In this document: piece by piece, positions 12,003 through 23,159 of the stretch | Layout: each line of letters begins with the position of its first letter | How positions within the stretch are numbered: the stretch's first letter is position 1 | Source of the DNA: Solicoccozyma terricola | Lineage: Eukaryota > Basidiomycota > Tremellomycetes > Filobasidiales > Piskurozymaceae | Assembly: GCA_001600875.1 (NCBI GenBank) | Contig: BCLD01000005.1 | Coordinates: 488,480 to 552,479, forward strand | Direction of reading: 5' to 3' | Length of the DNA: 64,000 nucleotides | Position numbers and translations under genes: made by a program | The notes under the pieces: generated by a model | Database searches by the model: none | What the model was told of the DNA's origin: nothing | The model's input: the letters and a program-made list of their open reading frames with translations, nothing else

Positions 12003-13521
12003 ATGGGCGCAGCGAACATGCCTTCACCAATTCTCAACGTCGCTATCATTGGGTGTGGGGAAGTGGCGATGACCACGCATGTGGGCAAGTTTCGCTTGTG
12101 TTCCTGCCAAGCTCTCCAGCTCACGGTCTACCTTCAGCTTCCTACTCTTCTGCTCTGTGACCACATGTACAAGATAATCGGCTTGTGCGACATCTCGCGG
12201 GATGCCCTCTCACATTGCTCAAACAAGTTCCACGTGGATAAGACCTTCACCGAGGTGTGAGTGCCGTCTGGCAGCGCTATCCAGCCGGTCCTGATCTTCC
12301 TTCACGCAGCGGAGAGATGCTGGGATCATGCCCGGAGATCGATGTGGTGTTCATCATGAACGCAAACGAGTACCATGTGAGTGAATTTCCATGACCGTTC
12401 TGCCCGCGCTCATGACCTCCCATCGTGACAGGCCATCCACGCAGTCCAATGTCTGAGGGCTGGAAAGCACGTAATGATAGAGAAACCAATGTGTCTGTCC
12501 CACGAAGAATCTTGGATGATCCAGGAAGCACAATCGGCATCAGGCAAGGTCGCGTTCGTGGGGTATATGCGGAGGTACGCGACCGCCTTCTTGCGTGTCA
12601 AGGAAGCGATCAAGGGTATGGATATCAAGTACGTCAGGGTGAGGGATATTATAGGTCTGGTACGTCATGAATCGGATGCGGGTACTAGCCTAGGAAAGTC
12701 CTAAACCTCAGGCCCGATCCCCTCACAGAATGCCTTCTTTGTCGACCAAGGAGGCTTCTTTCCAAGAAAATTCACCGACTTCCCTTCCAAAGCCAACGCC
12801 GAACGGCAAGCCCTCTCGACTCGGGTTCATGCTGCTGCTCTCGGAGACAAGGCCACTGAGCCACGCAATGTACTGACCTGGGCTCTGCTTGGAGGCTTGG
12901 CAAGCCATGATCTCAGTGCCATGCGCGAGCTTATCGGCATGCCATCCAAATGCTTGGTGGCAACCAGAAGCGATGATGTGCGATATATCACCAGTGTGTT
13001 CCAGTAGTAAGTGGCTGTCTTTCCAGGAGGGACATCTCGCCTTCCGAGGCTGACACTCATATCCTCCAGCGAGGGCTTTACCGCATACTACGAGGTATGA
13101 TCACCGAGACGGTTGGCCTTCCTGAATACCAAACGCTGACTGGCAACCATCGGTAGATGGCCATTGACGGCGTTCCAAAGTTTGATGCCCGTGAGCGTTC
13201 CCGTTTGCCCTTGGTGAGGCACAGGCTGACGGACAACCTGGAACAGACATCGAGATCTACGGTTCAGACAAGCACATCAAGGTCACATACGATACACCCT
13301 ACGTCAAGGGATTGCCGATCACGGCCACCATCCTGTCGTTACATCCTAACGGCGACTTTTCTGAGGAAGTGATCCGGCCGACATACACCGATGCATACAC
13401 CCTAGAGTACGAGGAGCTCTACGCCTGCATCACGCAGGGCAAATCTTGCAAGACCAGTCCCCAGGATGCCGACCAGGATTTGCAGTTGTTTGACATGATG
13501 TTCGAGGCTTTCGCTTCGTGA
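12003..13521 (+). CDS. Gfo/Idh/MocA family oxidoreductase
   Basis: About eight exons encode roughly 368 residues, typical for the family. ATG 12003 begins MGAANMPSPILNVAIIGCGEV, giving the Rossmann G-x-G-x-x-x motif. A 57-nt intron (GTGGGC...TTCAG) joins MTTH to LPTLLLCDHMYKIIGLCDIS. Then come DVVFIMNANEYH, the catalytic AGKHVMIEKPMCLSHEE block, VAFVGYMRR, and a C-terminal substrate domain (FFPRKFTDFPS, EGFTAYYEMAIDGVP, IEIYGSDKHIKV, EEVIRPTYTDAYTLEYEELYACI). The stop is TGA at 13519-13521. All eight exon joins keep frame, and no lesion was found. It is divergent from the other dehydrogenase and in the same neighbourhood as the sugar transporter and Zn2Cys6 factor. The substrate cannot be told from sequence. 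Confidence 0.9.
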
Positions 13522-13744
13522 TGCGCGGGGCATGGCCTCAACTCGAACTTTGTTGTAATACAAAGGCACTGAGGAACCTCCGATGCTCGCCTTCTTCTTT
13601 CGCCAAGCTCCGCAGCATCTGTGCGAATACCATTATCAGCCATGTTTGGGTCCCAGTCCAGCATCACGACCTACTTTCGTCACTGAACTATTGAGGACAC
13701 CTCCAACGTCAGCTCGATCTCTCCACATCACCCGCCAGATCACT

Positions 13745-13875
13745 CACTGTCCACCCGATGTCATCATGAGTGCAAAATGATGTGCGGTTCCGCTGTCCAC
13801 AATCCACTTGATATCCTCGGACATCGAAGTCTGGTCCAGCAAGTTGGCTGGGTCTTCGGAGCTGCTTGACATGTT
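13745..13875 (-). mobile_element. Ty1/copia protease-region fragment
   Basis: The minus-strand frame from 13872 reads MSSSSEDPANLLDQTSM followed by DIKWIVDSGTAHHF. The WIVDSG-x-x-HH block is the diagnostic retropepsin active-site region of copia Gag-Pol (family form WILDSGAS.HM). The frame ends after SGGQ at a TGA embedded in GTGAGT. No integrase or reverse transcriptase follows, so it is a short remnant. It lies between the dehydrogenase gene and a repetitive leader that may belong to the same element. Confidence 0.7.
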
Positions 13876-13989
13876 GACTGTTTGTAGTGCGATGGTGTCG
13901 GTGTTTGATCGGTGGTGAGTGTTGATGCCCTTGATGCGTTGCGTCCAACGAGGCGTGATCGAGTTGAGCTAGTTCGAAAGTTCGGAGTC

Positions 13990-14420
13990 TAGTCATGGTT
14001 AGTTCAATGTTCCTTCGAAATCTAACGAGGTGGTGATATAGTTCGATGTCCCTTCAAAAGTCGACCAAGAGTTGAGCTAATCCAGCGCAATGCTTCGGAG
14101 TTAGTCATAGAGGCGGGTTAGTCCGTTCGGAGTCTAGTTGCGGTTAGTTTGATGTCCCTTCAAAGTCTAACGAGGTGGTGATGTGTTTCGGTGTACCTTC
14201 GAAAATCGACCAAGTGTGGTTGCCTAGTCCGATGTCCCTTCGGAGGCTAGTTATCGTGATACTAATCCGATGTCCCTTCGGAGTTAGTCGTGGTTGTGGA
14301 TGTGGATTGATGCTAGTCCGCTCTCGTGGCGAAGTCTAGAGGTGGATGTGGATTGATGCTAGTCGCAACTGGTGGCGATGTCTAGTGGTGTTTGAGATGT
14401 TGATGGTGGTATGGTGGCTA
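13990..14420. repeat. Degenerate minisatellite (GATGTCCCTTCGGAG motif)
   Basis: The interval carries a recurring unit of about 30-50 bp built from GATGTCCCTTC(A/G)(A/G)AG with TAGTC.. on either side, in at least eight degenerate copies. A second unit, GGATGTGGATTGATGCTAGTC, is repeated twice at 14296-14375. There is no coding capacity. It sits where the untranslated leader of the copia remnant would be expected. Confidence 0.65.
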
Positions 14421-14444
14421 GAAGATAGAAACGGCGTGTGTTTC

Positions 14445-14960
14445 CCTGACTGGGCCCCAACTTGTCAGGTGCTGGTCGTTCTCCGTATTAGTTAGCAGCT
14501 GTGGACGACGCTGTCGTGCGCGGAAAAGAGGCTCTAATGAACCTGCAGCAGCAAAATGCTGGATAAAAGACGCATATATTCATTGCAAACAGCAGAATTC
14601 AAAGGTACCCCAAGTTCCTTTTTGCAGGGTAATCCCAAGCCACCCAGGCCACAACCCTAACCCGCTGAATTTAAAGGTACCCCCAGGTTCCCTTTACAGG
14701 GTAATCCTAAGCCACAACTCTAAGCCACAACCCTAAGCCAATGCCTATCCGTCTTGTTTACTCATGCCTTGTTCTATATTACCATTAGAATCGTTCCGCC
14801 GCATCATAATTGGCCCCAAATGGACCTTCTTGTCGGCTGAAGGCGAAGAATGCAGGCGAAATTTGTAAGCTATCTGCATCGCCAATGGCGTTCCAACTTG
14901 TTTACCCATGTTGCGTCTTATATTATCATCAGAGTTAGAGTATATCCCACTTAGAGAAAG
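14445..14960 (-). mobile_element. Possible LTR/terminal region of the copia remnant
   Basis: TGTCAGG at 14466 would read ...CCTGACA on the minus strand, with a TGGGGCCC stretch just inside that could be a primer-binding site. Within the region, GAATT(C/T)AAAGGTACCCC(A/C)AG-TTCC plus CAGGGTAATCC is repeated about 75 bp apart (14592 and 14668). TTTAC(T/C)CATG-TTGC-CTTATATTA is also repeated. I could not find the other LTR end or a target-site duplication. Confidence 0.35.
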
Positions 14961-15059
14961 ATATTCTGGCTACATTATGAACTGGTCAGAGCTTTTCGCG
15001 AGCTGATTCGATCCCTCGGCTTGGTTCCGCGGAACTACATTTCCTTTCGGCCCAGTATT

Positions 15060-15510
15060 CCTTTTCGGCCCAGTATCCACTGGGTCCAAGTCTGGTTTGT
15101 GTTGAAGTCTGTGCACCTAAAGGTTTGTACTTGGTTTTCGTTGGTCAAGATACCATCAGTCAACTCCAGGCATCGTCCTTGATCGGTGACCGCTACCCGG
15201 CGATCAGCGGTGAAGTAGAAAGCTTGGGCCGGGCAGATTGTCGTAAAACTTCTAAATCTGTGCCATGTAGCCACCTTAAATCAGTATTCATGTAGAGCGT
15301 AGCGTAACTTCAGTGGAATATTCGTACCTTGGTTGGCTGAATGGCAAGCTTATTCAGCACAGACAGCCGCGGGACTCAGCGATGCATCGCTCACACAGCC
15401 CGCCATCGAGACAATAATCTGTATGGGCGAGCCTGACCTTGGTGTTGGCATTGTTAAAGACCCATTTTTGAACGGGCGTGCCGTTACAATCGTAGCTGAA
15501 TAGGATGTTG
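15060..15510 (-). pseudogene. Ricin-B-type (QxW) lectin-domain fragment
   Basis: Minus-strand frames contain two beta-trefoil subrepeats. One reads YDCNGTPVQKWVFN followed by VRLAHTDYCLDGG, the CNG...QxW and yCLDgg pattern. The other has AVTDQGRCLELTDG followed by VQTFRCTDFNTNQTWT. These are typical of carbohydrate-binding ricin-B lectin domains, often attached to secreted fungal proteins. The two pieces are in different frames separated by about 100 bases, with no start codon or signal peptide. I therefore call it a fragment; a short intron joining them is possible. No catalytic toxin domain is present. Confidence 0.6.
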
Positions 15511-15655
15511 ATGATAGGTAAGGCTTCTCAGTCCGACAGGTTGGCATTCACATCTGCACCTTTCCCCCATTGTAACGGATATCTCCCTCCAAGTCCAAGC
15601 ACTTGGCCTTTTTACCGTTGGGGTAAGTTCAAATCCGTCCTGGTCGTCCCGGGAC

Positions 15656-17760
15656 TAGTTCCAGCTACGCTCCACAAACTACACTACACTACACTTTTCA
15701 ACCTCTGTAGTGTAGTGTAGTTAACTACATGTAGTGATTTTTAGGTTAGTAACCTATCATCTAAGACCTCTTGCGCTTTGTACCCCTCCCGTTCTCCTGC
15801 TCAATCAAGGCTTGTGCTATACCCCAGCCTCCTCCAGCCGTAAGGCCATCCTTGAGGTACTGGTCCACTGCCACTTGGCGGCTAATGACTTCAGCAGACA
15901 AACCACCTGTCTGCAGGAGTGTGCAGACCCCTGCTGCAGCAGAGAACAACCTTTCAGTGGCTGCTTGAGATGCAGGGACACAGAGATACTGCCGAGCCAA
16001 GATTGCCAGGGTAGGAAATTGTTGCTTATTGGTCTTCCACCAAGCAAGAACATCACTGTCTTCATGCTCCGGAAGGATTGCACCACCACCAGAGAGGTAG
16101 AGCTCAAGTTCTGTTTCCTTCCGGGTAGAGCCATTGAGTCTTGTAGCAAATAGGCCATCTGCCAGGCTGGCGGTGCTTGTGGAACTGACTTTCGCTGTCG
16201 ATGGTGTTCTTGTTTGTTCCTCCGTCCCTTCTGTTGACACTTGAAGTTGCTTAAACAGAAGCTCCAACTGTTCTCCTACTTCCACTTTGAGTTCAGGGTA
16301 GAACCCATCAAAGAAGAGCAGCCGATATCGAGGATTAAGCACAGTTGCCATTTGCAGGGGGTAGCATCGTGAAGCGGCAAGTTGAAAGAGACAGCCTTTT
16401 CTCGAGCTGCTTTCAGAGCAACCACAAGATCCAGATGCTTTTCAAATCTGTCGAGCTGTTGGTCCAGATGAAAGATGAGGTCAATCCACATGGCCAGGAC
16501 TTCGCTTCCAGTAGGGTTGTTCCCTTCCATCCTTCGAGCGAAAACCATTAAAGGATCCGTGATTTTGTTCAACCATCTGAGTGCTTCAAAGTCCTCCTTG
16601 GTTAGCTGGGTTTTGCTGTAGTAGCCTTCAGTGTCATCCCAAATGATCTGGCAGATTGCCCTCTCATTCAGGGCCACACGCTCTCGCACTTCGCCTTGGT
16701 TCCCCCATCTCACCCTCATAACATTCTTCAGGCCAATTTCCCTTGCTATATTGAGGTTGAAAGCAAGGATCTTGTCGGACCACGGAGAGTTAAACGAGAG
16801 AACTCAGAAGCCTTGTGATTTGCCTGAGCATGAATTCCCAAGCTGTCACCTTCAACCACCTCTTCCCCATCGGTAGTCTCCACCAGAGCATTGCTTGTAT
16901 CCATCATACTGTCTTCATCAATGCTCAGCTCCACTTGGGTGGCAACCAGTGGTGTATTGCAGCTTTCAAAGTCAAGCTCAACTGGATTTCCAGCTGAATT
17001 GCCAACACTGCCAAGTGGGATCATCTTCCAGAGGCTTGCCATTGAGCAGGAGAACTGGAGGTGTGATGTTTGGGTCCAGATTGCAGAGAGGGCCAATCGA
17101 GATGCCTAGGTTTCGCATGAGCACAAAGACAACCCTCCCAATTGAATGGCATGTGCAGATGACTTGGCCAATGGTCGGGTCAAAGGAGGTTGGTATATCC
17201 TCAGCCTCCATCTCTACTCTGACCTGTCAGACAGAGCATATGTCAGTGCTATCCCTTTCTGGCAGCACACTGAGCTCACCTGCTGGAGCATTGTTTTATT
17301 GTTGGAAGCCCCATCAGTTGCAAAACACACCACTCTTGAAGCAATGTTATTGCGGATCAGCCATGAACTCAGAGGGATGGAGAGGAGCTCCCCATAGTGT
17401 CTTGAGACCACTGTTTTCAGGAAAGCAAACCGGCTATGGAACTTGAAATCCTTGTCCACATAGGTGATATTTGCCCCAGTAAAGGACATTTGCCCATGCT
17501 TTGCTGTCCAGCAATCGGTTTGAATGCTGCAATTTGTGTCGGCATCCTGAAATGCCTGTTTAGAAGCCGCCTTGAGAATATTGCAGAGCTCTTCCATGTC
17601 ACGAGCAACAGATGTGTCACTTTGAAGGATTGCCTTTGAATTGGCTAAACGCAAAGCAGCTCGGAGGGCCGGATTCTCTGCCAGTGTGAATGGAGACCTG
17701 CACAAGATTGATCAGCCAAATTGTCATAAGCAGTGACATTGTTATCTACCTTAAACAATG
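15656..17760 (-). mobile_element. Decayed hAT-family DNA transposon
   Basis: Transposase pieces run on the minus strand. They start near 17705 (SPFTLAENPALRAAL), followed by CSIQTDCWTAKHGQMSFTG with the first catalytic Asp and CFATDGASNNKTMLQQ. A 60-nt intron leads to VICTCHSIGRVVFVLM. Then come helical blocks (16719-16276) and the C-terminal hAT dimerisation domain (LARQYLCVPASQAATERLFSAA) ending near 15761 with KRKR. The N-terminal BED-type region is missing. Frames shift near 17020 and 16345, so it is inactive. Beyond the C-terminus, 15677-15692 and 15707-15722 form a perfect 16-bp inverted repeat of CTACACTACACTAC, probably part of the element's end. The other end and an 8-bp target duplication were not found. 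Confidence 0.85.
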
Positions 17761-18659
17761 GAGAAATTGAACGTCTTTCATTCGCAGGTGTTACAGCTTT
17801 CTTCGCGACACTTCACGTTTTCGCCAGACGCTACCTTGCGAGCGTGCGGAACCCGGACGTCATCGGACTATCCGTCCGTACTTTCTTTCGGGATCGACCT
17901 TTTCCATGGGCCTGACCACATCCAAAACCTCGTACTGGAAACTCGGCTCATACCAGCGAAAAGACAGGCTGTCCTTTCGTGTAAGCTGACAGAACAAATG
18001 TTTGAGATACGATCCAACCTCCCATCCCATATTTTGCCATTCCCAAAGGAAAATGAAATGATCTACCGGACGTACCTGAATCGAGTGACGACACCATCTC
18101 CGACTCAGCTGACCGTTGGAGTGGTGATGACGATTCTTTCCGCTAAATGCGCAAATGCCAAGCGAGTCTTTGAAACGTTAAATTTGATGACGACTGAAGA
18201 TGTATAGATAGCTAGAATAGGGTTTTGAAGTGTATGACGCACCAGCGTATAGCATTCTTAAAAACCGAAAAGAATTGTCGGATGTTTGTCTGGCTTGGAA
18301 GATTGAAGCAATCAGAGGCGGTCGGGATCACGCTTGGCCGCAGTAAGAAGAACATTGCATCCTACAGACAGACCGGGGAAGTGTTCGTGGTTCTGATCAT
18401 TCTCAACTCTAACAGAGACTACAGCAACCATCCACGAAATCAAAGCCGCGAAGAAATCGGTTGAGCAGATACCTTGTCCTTGCAAAGTCAGTCGAGATGG
18501 CGCATCGTATTGTGCCAGGTTGGGTGAACATAAGAGACTTGTAAGTCTCTTGAGCTTTTCCTCGGGCAGCTGCCTGTCAAGGTGACAACGTGTCGCACGG
18601 CTTCACTACCAATAAACAGAAAGTCGAAGGCTGTACAAGTATTTGGCAGCTACGATACG
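17761..18659. other. Intergenic region upstream of the P450 gene
   Basis: A 149-codon plus-strand frame (17758-18207) has no recognised domain and is weak as a gene. It overlaps the palindrome CGAAAAGACAG-G-CTGTCCTTTCG at 17957-17979, one mismatch from perfect and shared with other dispersed sites in the window. The rest is presumably the promoter of the P450 gene. Confidence 0.4.
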
Positions 18660-20309
18660 ATGGACTTCGCCGCGTTCGTCTTGCATTCGATTGCTCTCTC
18701 GGCTCTTGCGATGAGCTTCATCATTGCATACCGTCTCCTTCCAACAGCCGGCGGTACTAAGGTACCTTGGGCAAAGACCTCGATACCATTCCTTGGCGGC
18801 GTGATCGGGTACGGAGAAGATCCTGTCAGCTTTTTAGTTGAGCAGAGGAAGAAAGTGGGTGATGTCTTTCGCGTCAATTTGTTGGTTATGAAGATGACGT
18901 TTGTGATTGGTTCAAAGGTCAGTACGGATTGGAAAGCAGCGAGTACGCGGATGATGATGCTGGTGTGAAATGTTAGTGGAACCACTGGCTGTTGAAGAAC
19001 GCAAACGAGGCAGATGTCAGTTTCTGGAATGCAGTCTTAGCAATGCATTGCGGTCTTCTGGACACGTCCTTCTACCATGCAGGGTGGTGCGACCGCTCAA
19101 ACAAATCGCTCTCCAGAGGTATGTATGCGATGAAGGCAGACATATCAACTGTATCACTGACACGATGCACAGGCATGAACTGCCCCTCCCGATTAGAAAA
19201 ATACTCTGAAGGTTTCGCACGTGTTGCAGCAACCCGATACGACTCCTGGGCGACCACACCCCACATTCCCCTCTTCATCTCCGGCTCAGATCTCCTTCTC
19301 CAAGCCAACATGACAGCCCTCTACGGCCCCACCTTTGTCGAGCGACATGCGACGGAGTTGATCCCCATTGTCAGGGCGTTCGAGAGGGCGTTGGTGCATC
19401 CACTGACGAGGATGTTGCCGTTATGGATGAGTCCCAGTGGGAGGCTGCTATTACGGGCCTACAGGAGGATGAAGGAGATCATTGAGGCGGAGGTCAGGAT
19501 GAGAATGGAGGATTTGGAGAGATGGCGTGGCCAGGGGGATTATATGTCGTACCTCTTGACCATGGACGACAAAGCTGAAAATTATTTGGACTGCTATGGT
19601 GTATGTTTGGAAGTGGCACTTCGAATTTCATTTGGGGACGCTGATGCTCCCGTGCAGATGATTCTGATCACCGCAGCCCACGTTAATATTTCAGGCACCT
19701 TCTCCTGGACCCTTCTTCACCTCCTTCGAAACCCTCAGCTTCTTAGTCAGTTTGAGGACGAGATCCGACACAATCCACCCACCAAAGGCATCTACCCGGC
19801 CAACAATATGCCCTTCAGCGAAGCATGCATGCGTGAAAGTGGACGCTTATACACGAATCTATTGCTAGTTCGATACGCAACCCACGATCTAATAACCTCC
19901 GACGGCATGATTATTCCAAAGGGATGGATCGCTGCCTCGCCATTAGCTACACAACAAGACCCGGCTCTCTATCCGCACCCTGGAGAATGGCACCCCCATT
20001 CTTTCCTTGTCCGCAGGACCCGGTGACTACTCTTCCAAGTTCCGGAACAAGGAGTTCGTGCAGTTTGGTCACGGTAAACACGCCTGCCTCGGCGAGAAAC
20101 TCACTCACTCACTATTACGCGCGAGTCTTTGGCCCGCATTTTTTGATAGGTATCAAGTTGAGATCGTGGATGGAGTTATTGAGGGGGAGGGGATTGGTGG
20201 GGTTGGTGTCAAGCCGAATTTTAGGGAAAATTTGGGGACGCCCTTTGGGGTCAGGGAGGTGTGGTTGAGAGTTAGAAAGAGGGATGTCAAGTTGACGGAA
20301 GGGGGATGA
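18660..20309 (+). pseudogene. Cytochrome P450 with one frameshift (possibly sequencing error)
   Basis: ATG 18660 opens with a membrane anchor (FAAFVLHSIALSALAMSFIIAYRLLP) and a proline-containing hinge. After the intron ending TGTTAG the frame continues WNHWLLKNANEADVSFW; a 54-nt intron follows SLSR. The I-helix region is ITAAHVNISGTFSWTLLHLL, in the CYP51/CYP7-like style rather than AGxDTT. The K-helix is ACMRESGRLY (ExxR). The next block, LATQQDPALYPHPGEWHP, leads to the meander. The haem loop is FVQFGHGKHACLGEKL, with Cys as thiolate ligand. SAGPGDYSSKFRNKEFV and the haem loop are in a different frame from EWHPHSFL; one extra base at 20005-20009 explains the shift and no intron fits there. 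Otherwise the gene looks complete. The class is a membrane-bound monooxygenase; substrate unknown. Confidence 0.85.
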
Positions 20310-21185
20310 GCGCGACATACAACGATGTACATACGGGAACATGGGAGGGGAAGTCTGGGACTGCATTTTTGGTGAAGCATATCAGCCCGAACTCATCGAA
20401 ATTCGAAGGCAGATCTTACTGCTAGCGACAAATGTGTACCGATCAACAATACCTTGCCAGGCTTCTTACTTGCACAGAAAAGTGGGTCTCCATTGGGGCG
20501 GCCAGCAGATGTTGTTGAATGCAAGAACAAAGAGACGAATGTGAGAGCAGCATTTAGTGGACCATCGACGTGAAGCGCTTCGGCCTCCCATCATCTTTGA
20601 TCCAGGTGTCAAAGTTCTTCAACAAATACGCGATGTCTCTACCGGCTTTCGACATTGATTGATTCACGGCTCTCCTCCGATCTCAGGCATCTCTCCAGTC
20701 GATCATCCACGGCTGTAGGTCACTTTCCATGTCCGCACTTCACCTTGACTCATCATCTCCGTTCATAGCTTCGATCCCCCATCATCGACTGGGACACTTT
20801 TCAAAAAGGTTTTAACGAGATAGACAGTCTTCATGGTCTCGAGGAATCAATGCTTAGGGTTAGGGTTAACACAGATGATGATGACGAAGATGATCAGAAG
20901 TTCTGCTTGTCGTTCAGTCACCGATTGACACTGAGGTTGATATTTTCGATGGCTGGCATGACATGCTCGTGAGTGGCTTTTCTTGCTTCATTCTTTCTTT
21001 CATATATTCGGCCTTTCCGCTCTGTTGTCTGCTCATACATTGCAATTCGTCTTTGTTATCCACTGACGCCTTTCTCTACCCACCATCTGCCATCCCCGAC
21101 CGACCTCGAGCGCAACTCAAGCCAGAGCTTGCACGTCATCCTTCTCGTTTGTTCTGCAGCACCCGTCCATCCTCTGTGCTGCCAT
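20310..21185. other. Non-genic stretch with interstitial telomere-like repeat
   Basis: No protein domain is seen. TTAGGGTTAGGGTTAAC at 20854-20870 holds two and a half units of the TTAGGG telomere motif. Otherwise nothing recognisable. Confidence 0.45.
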
Positions 21186-21189
21186 TGAT

Positions 21190-21640
21190 CTGCTCTTGGC
21201 ATCCGCCACCTTTCGGTACGCCGCCAATCACCTCATTGAAGCCCAAATCGGCGAGATGATCGACGAAGCGTGCTTCGCGTGCAAGGTGGTGGACGTCAAG
21301 TCAATCTCGGTGTCTCCGACAAACTACGCCACTCGGTCGAGACAAATGTCTGCAAGCTCACAGACAGCCACGCCCAAATCGATGATCCGCATCGCCACCG
21401 TCTTCATCTCCGGAATGACCTGTTCTGCGTACTCATGCGTACCCATCCTCCATCGACAGTGCCCTGCGCAACACATCCGGGATCATCTCATGCTCTACCT
21501 CCGTTTCGGATGTTCCGGCACCGTCGAGTTCGATGCAAGTCAGTTCTGTGTGGATTGACTCGTGGAGGTGATCGAGGATGCCGGATACGAGGCCGCGATC
21601 GTTGCCAGCGGCCGACAATGGGAACCAGTCCGAGGGTGAA
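21190..21640 (+). pseudogene. Copper-transporting P1B-ATPase N-terminal HMA-domain remnant
   Basis: One frame reads EAQIGEMIDEACFACKVVD, the end of a heavy-metal-associated domain (family ..IDDAGFDA.V.). It is followed by RIATVFISGMTCSAYS, the metal-binding start of a second domain (family GMTCxxC). In another frame comes SALRNTSGI, then in a third VIEDAGYEAAIVAS, the HMA C-terminus. Three frames are thus needed within 250 bp. The second metal-ligand Cys is replaced by Tyr (TAC at 21430-21432). No ATPase core follows. It is a clear but dead fragment of a Ccc2-type gene. Confidence 0.7.
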
Positions 21641-21942
21641 CACAAGGGGAAGAAGAGGCGGGGCTCCGCCGGACCCATGCCCAGCTGCCGTCGCGCAATG
21701 CAAGCCGTATCGGCGAAATCGGCGCGTTCAGAGCCCCAACAGATCCCTCAGGGCCGAAGAGCGGCTCTGTGCCCCTGTCGCCTTCCCGGCTTGCCTCGTC
21801 ATGTCTTGCTGCTGGCGGATTTCAGTGCGCACTTTGATTGGATTGACATTCGTGGCTTTGTAGATCGCTTGCGATATCCGCAGGATGCTGGGTATCTGGG
21901 TTCCGTGCTTGGCCATCACAAGATACAACGGGCGCTCATGCC

Positions 21943-22121
21943 CCGCTTCTGGTCGGAACTTGCTGTGGATTTGTGCTTCGCAGGGTATTGACGATGTACT
22001 CCTCTGTGTGATTGGAGTAGGATTTGTCTCGGAACGCAGATTGAGTCAATCGTGTGATCATATCAATGTCTTTAGCCTGTTCATGGCGGATTGTGGTGTT
22101 CATGTTGATGATTGCATGCAT
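21943..22121 (-). pseudogene. GNAT N-acetyltransferase N-terminal fragment
   Basis: From ATG 22121 the frame reads TTIRHEQAKDIDMITRLTQSAF, then HTEEYIVNTLRS, before losing similarity and stopping near 21938. The pattern IRhE.a.DidaI..lt..AF....hTE..IV..LR matches the first 50 residues of small bacterial-type GNAT acetyltransferases. The acetyl-CoA-binding core (Q/RxxGxG/A) is absent. The assignment rests on this short block only. Confidence 0.45.
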
Positions 22122-22189
22122 GCAATGAGAATGCGCCGATCTGAGCCGTTAGCTAGTCTTTTGTTAGACTGTAGGCGATGTTAAGAGGA

Positions 22190-23158
22190 ATGGACTGGGA
22201 TCTCTGTCTCAGCAACTACGATGATGTTTTATATAATGACAAGATAACCCACCGGGATCGCTCTCTCAGCTATAATTGTCTCGCTCAAACCAACTAAAAG
22301 CACGCTTCGCAGTATTCTATTCAACCTCACTGCTTCACCCCTATCTTTGAAACCTCCCTCTCCAAAACGCCCAGGAAGCAATACGAAGGCCCTACAGTTG
22401 CACCAATCACCACACGAAAAGCGTATAGAAGAAGTACCCGGTATAGCGTGAACCACCCAGCCACCACCGTCATATTGCGATGAGCCCGTTTTTGCACGGC
22501 CTTTGCGCGGAGAAACAGCTTGGACTCAAATGTGCGAACTCGCGCTGTGAGGTCCAGGCGGAGATCAGAGAAAGGTGGTGGAAGTGGGATCGCACAGAAT
22601 AGCATGAGCCGGGTCCCGTGCATCCTGCATTGCGATACAATTCAACTCGCCTCGACGCGATCAGACTTGAAGAGCTTGCTCTGCTGTGCCTTGGGTCCAT
22701 CGAGGAAGCCAAAATCAAGGTCATCGGAAAGATGACCGGGGTGGGGGAATCTGTCATAACACAGCTAAGAGGGCTTGTTTGACGTCTGCCACTTTGCACA
22801 GTAGTCGCAAATCTTCAGCTGTATGGATGGTAGATAATCGACCGTCTTCCTTTGACTCGAACCAAACCTCCCGCTTGACATGAAGCCGCGGAAGTTACCC
22901 CCTCATCTGGGGTAGAAAGTCATCGCTTTGATGAGCAGAGAAGCTGTTTTCGGCTCAGCTCCACACCTTCATGACTCAATCACGAATGTTGTGCTGATAG
23001 ACGAGCGAGTAGGTTTGGAACACGGCACATCATGTTGGATGGCACTGTCAGCCATTGACCTCATATGCCTTTGCCATGCGGTTGTCAGGTTATTTCACTA
23101 ATATGATGAAATAAGTGTTCTCAAAAGACCGTCAGAAGAAATCGCCTTGCAGACTCGT
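22190..23158. other. Unrecognised gene-like fragment and intergenic DNA
   Basis: On the plus strand near 22700 the frame reads GSIEEAKIKVIGKMTG, then GESVITQLRGLV before stops. A related segment (TIEEAKIEVI...GKMTGM) occurs on the minus strand near 29110-29080. The two therefore come from the same unknown gene family. The rest of this interval shows no domain. Confidence 0.4.
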
Positions 23159-23159
23159 C

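Noticed and set aside
15060..15510. Complete toxin gene from the ricin-B-type domain
   Set aside because: Only carbohydrate-binding beta-trefoil pieces are present; no catalytic domain or signal peptide.
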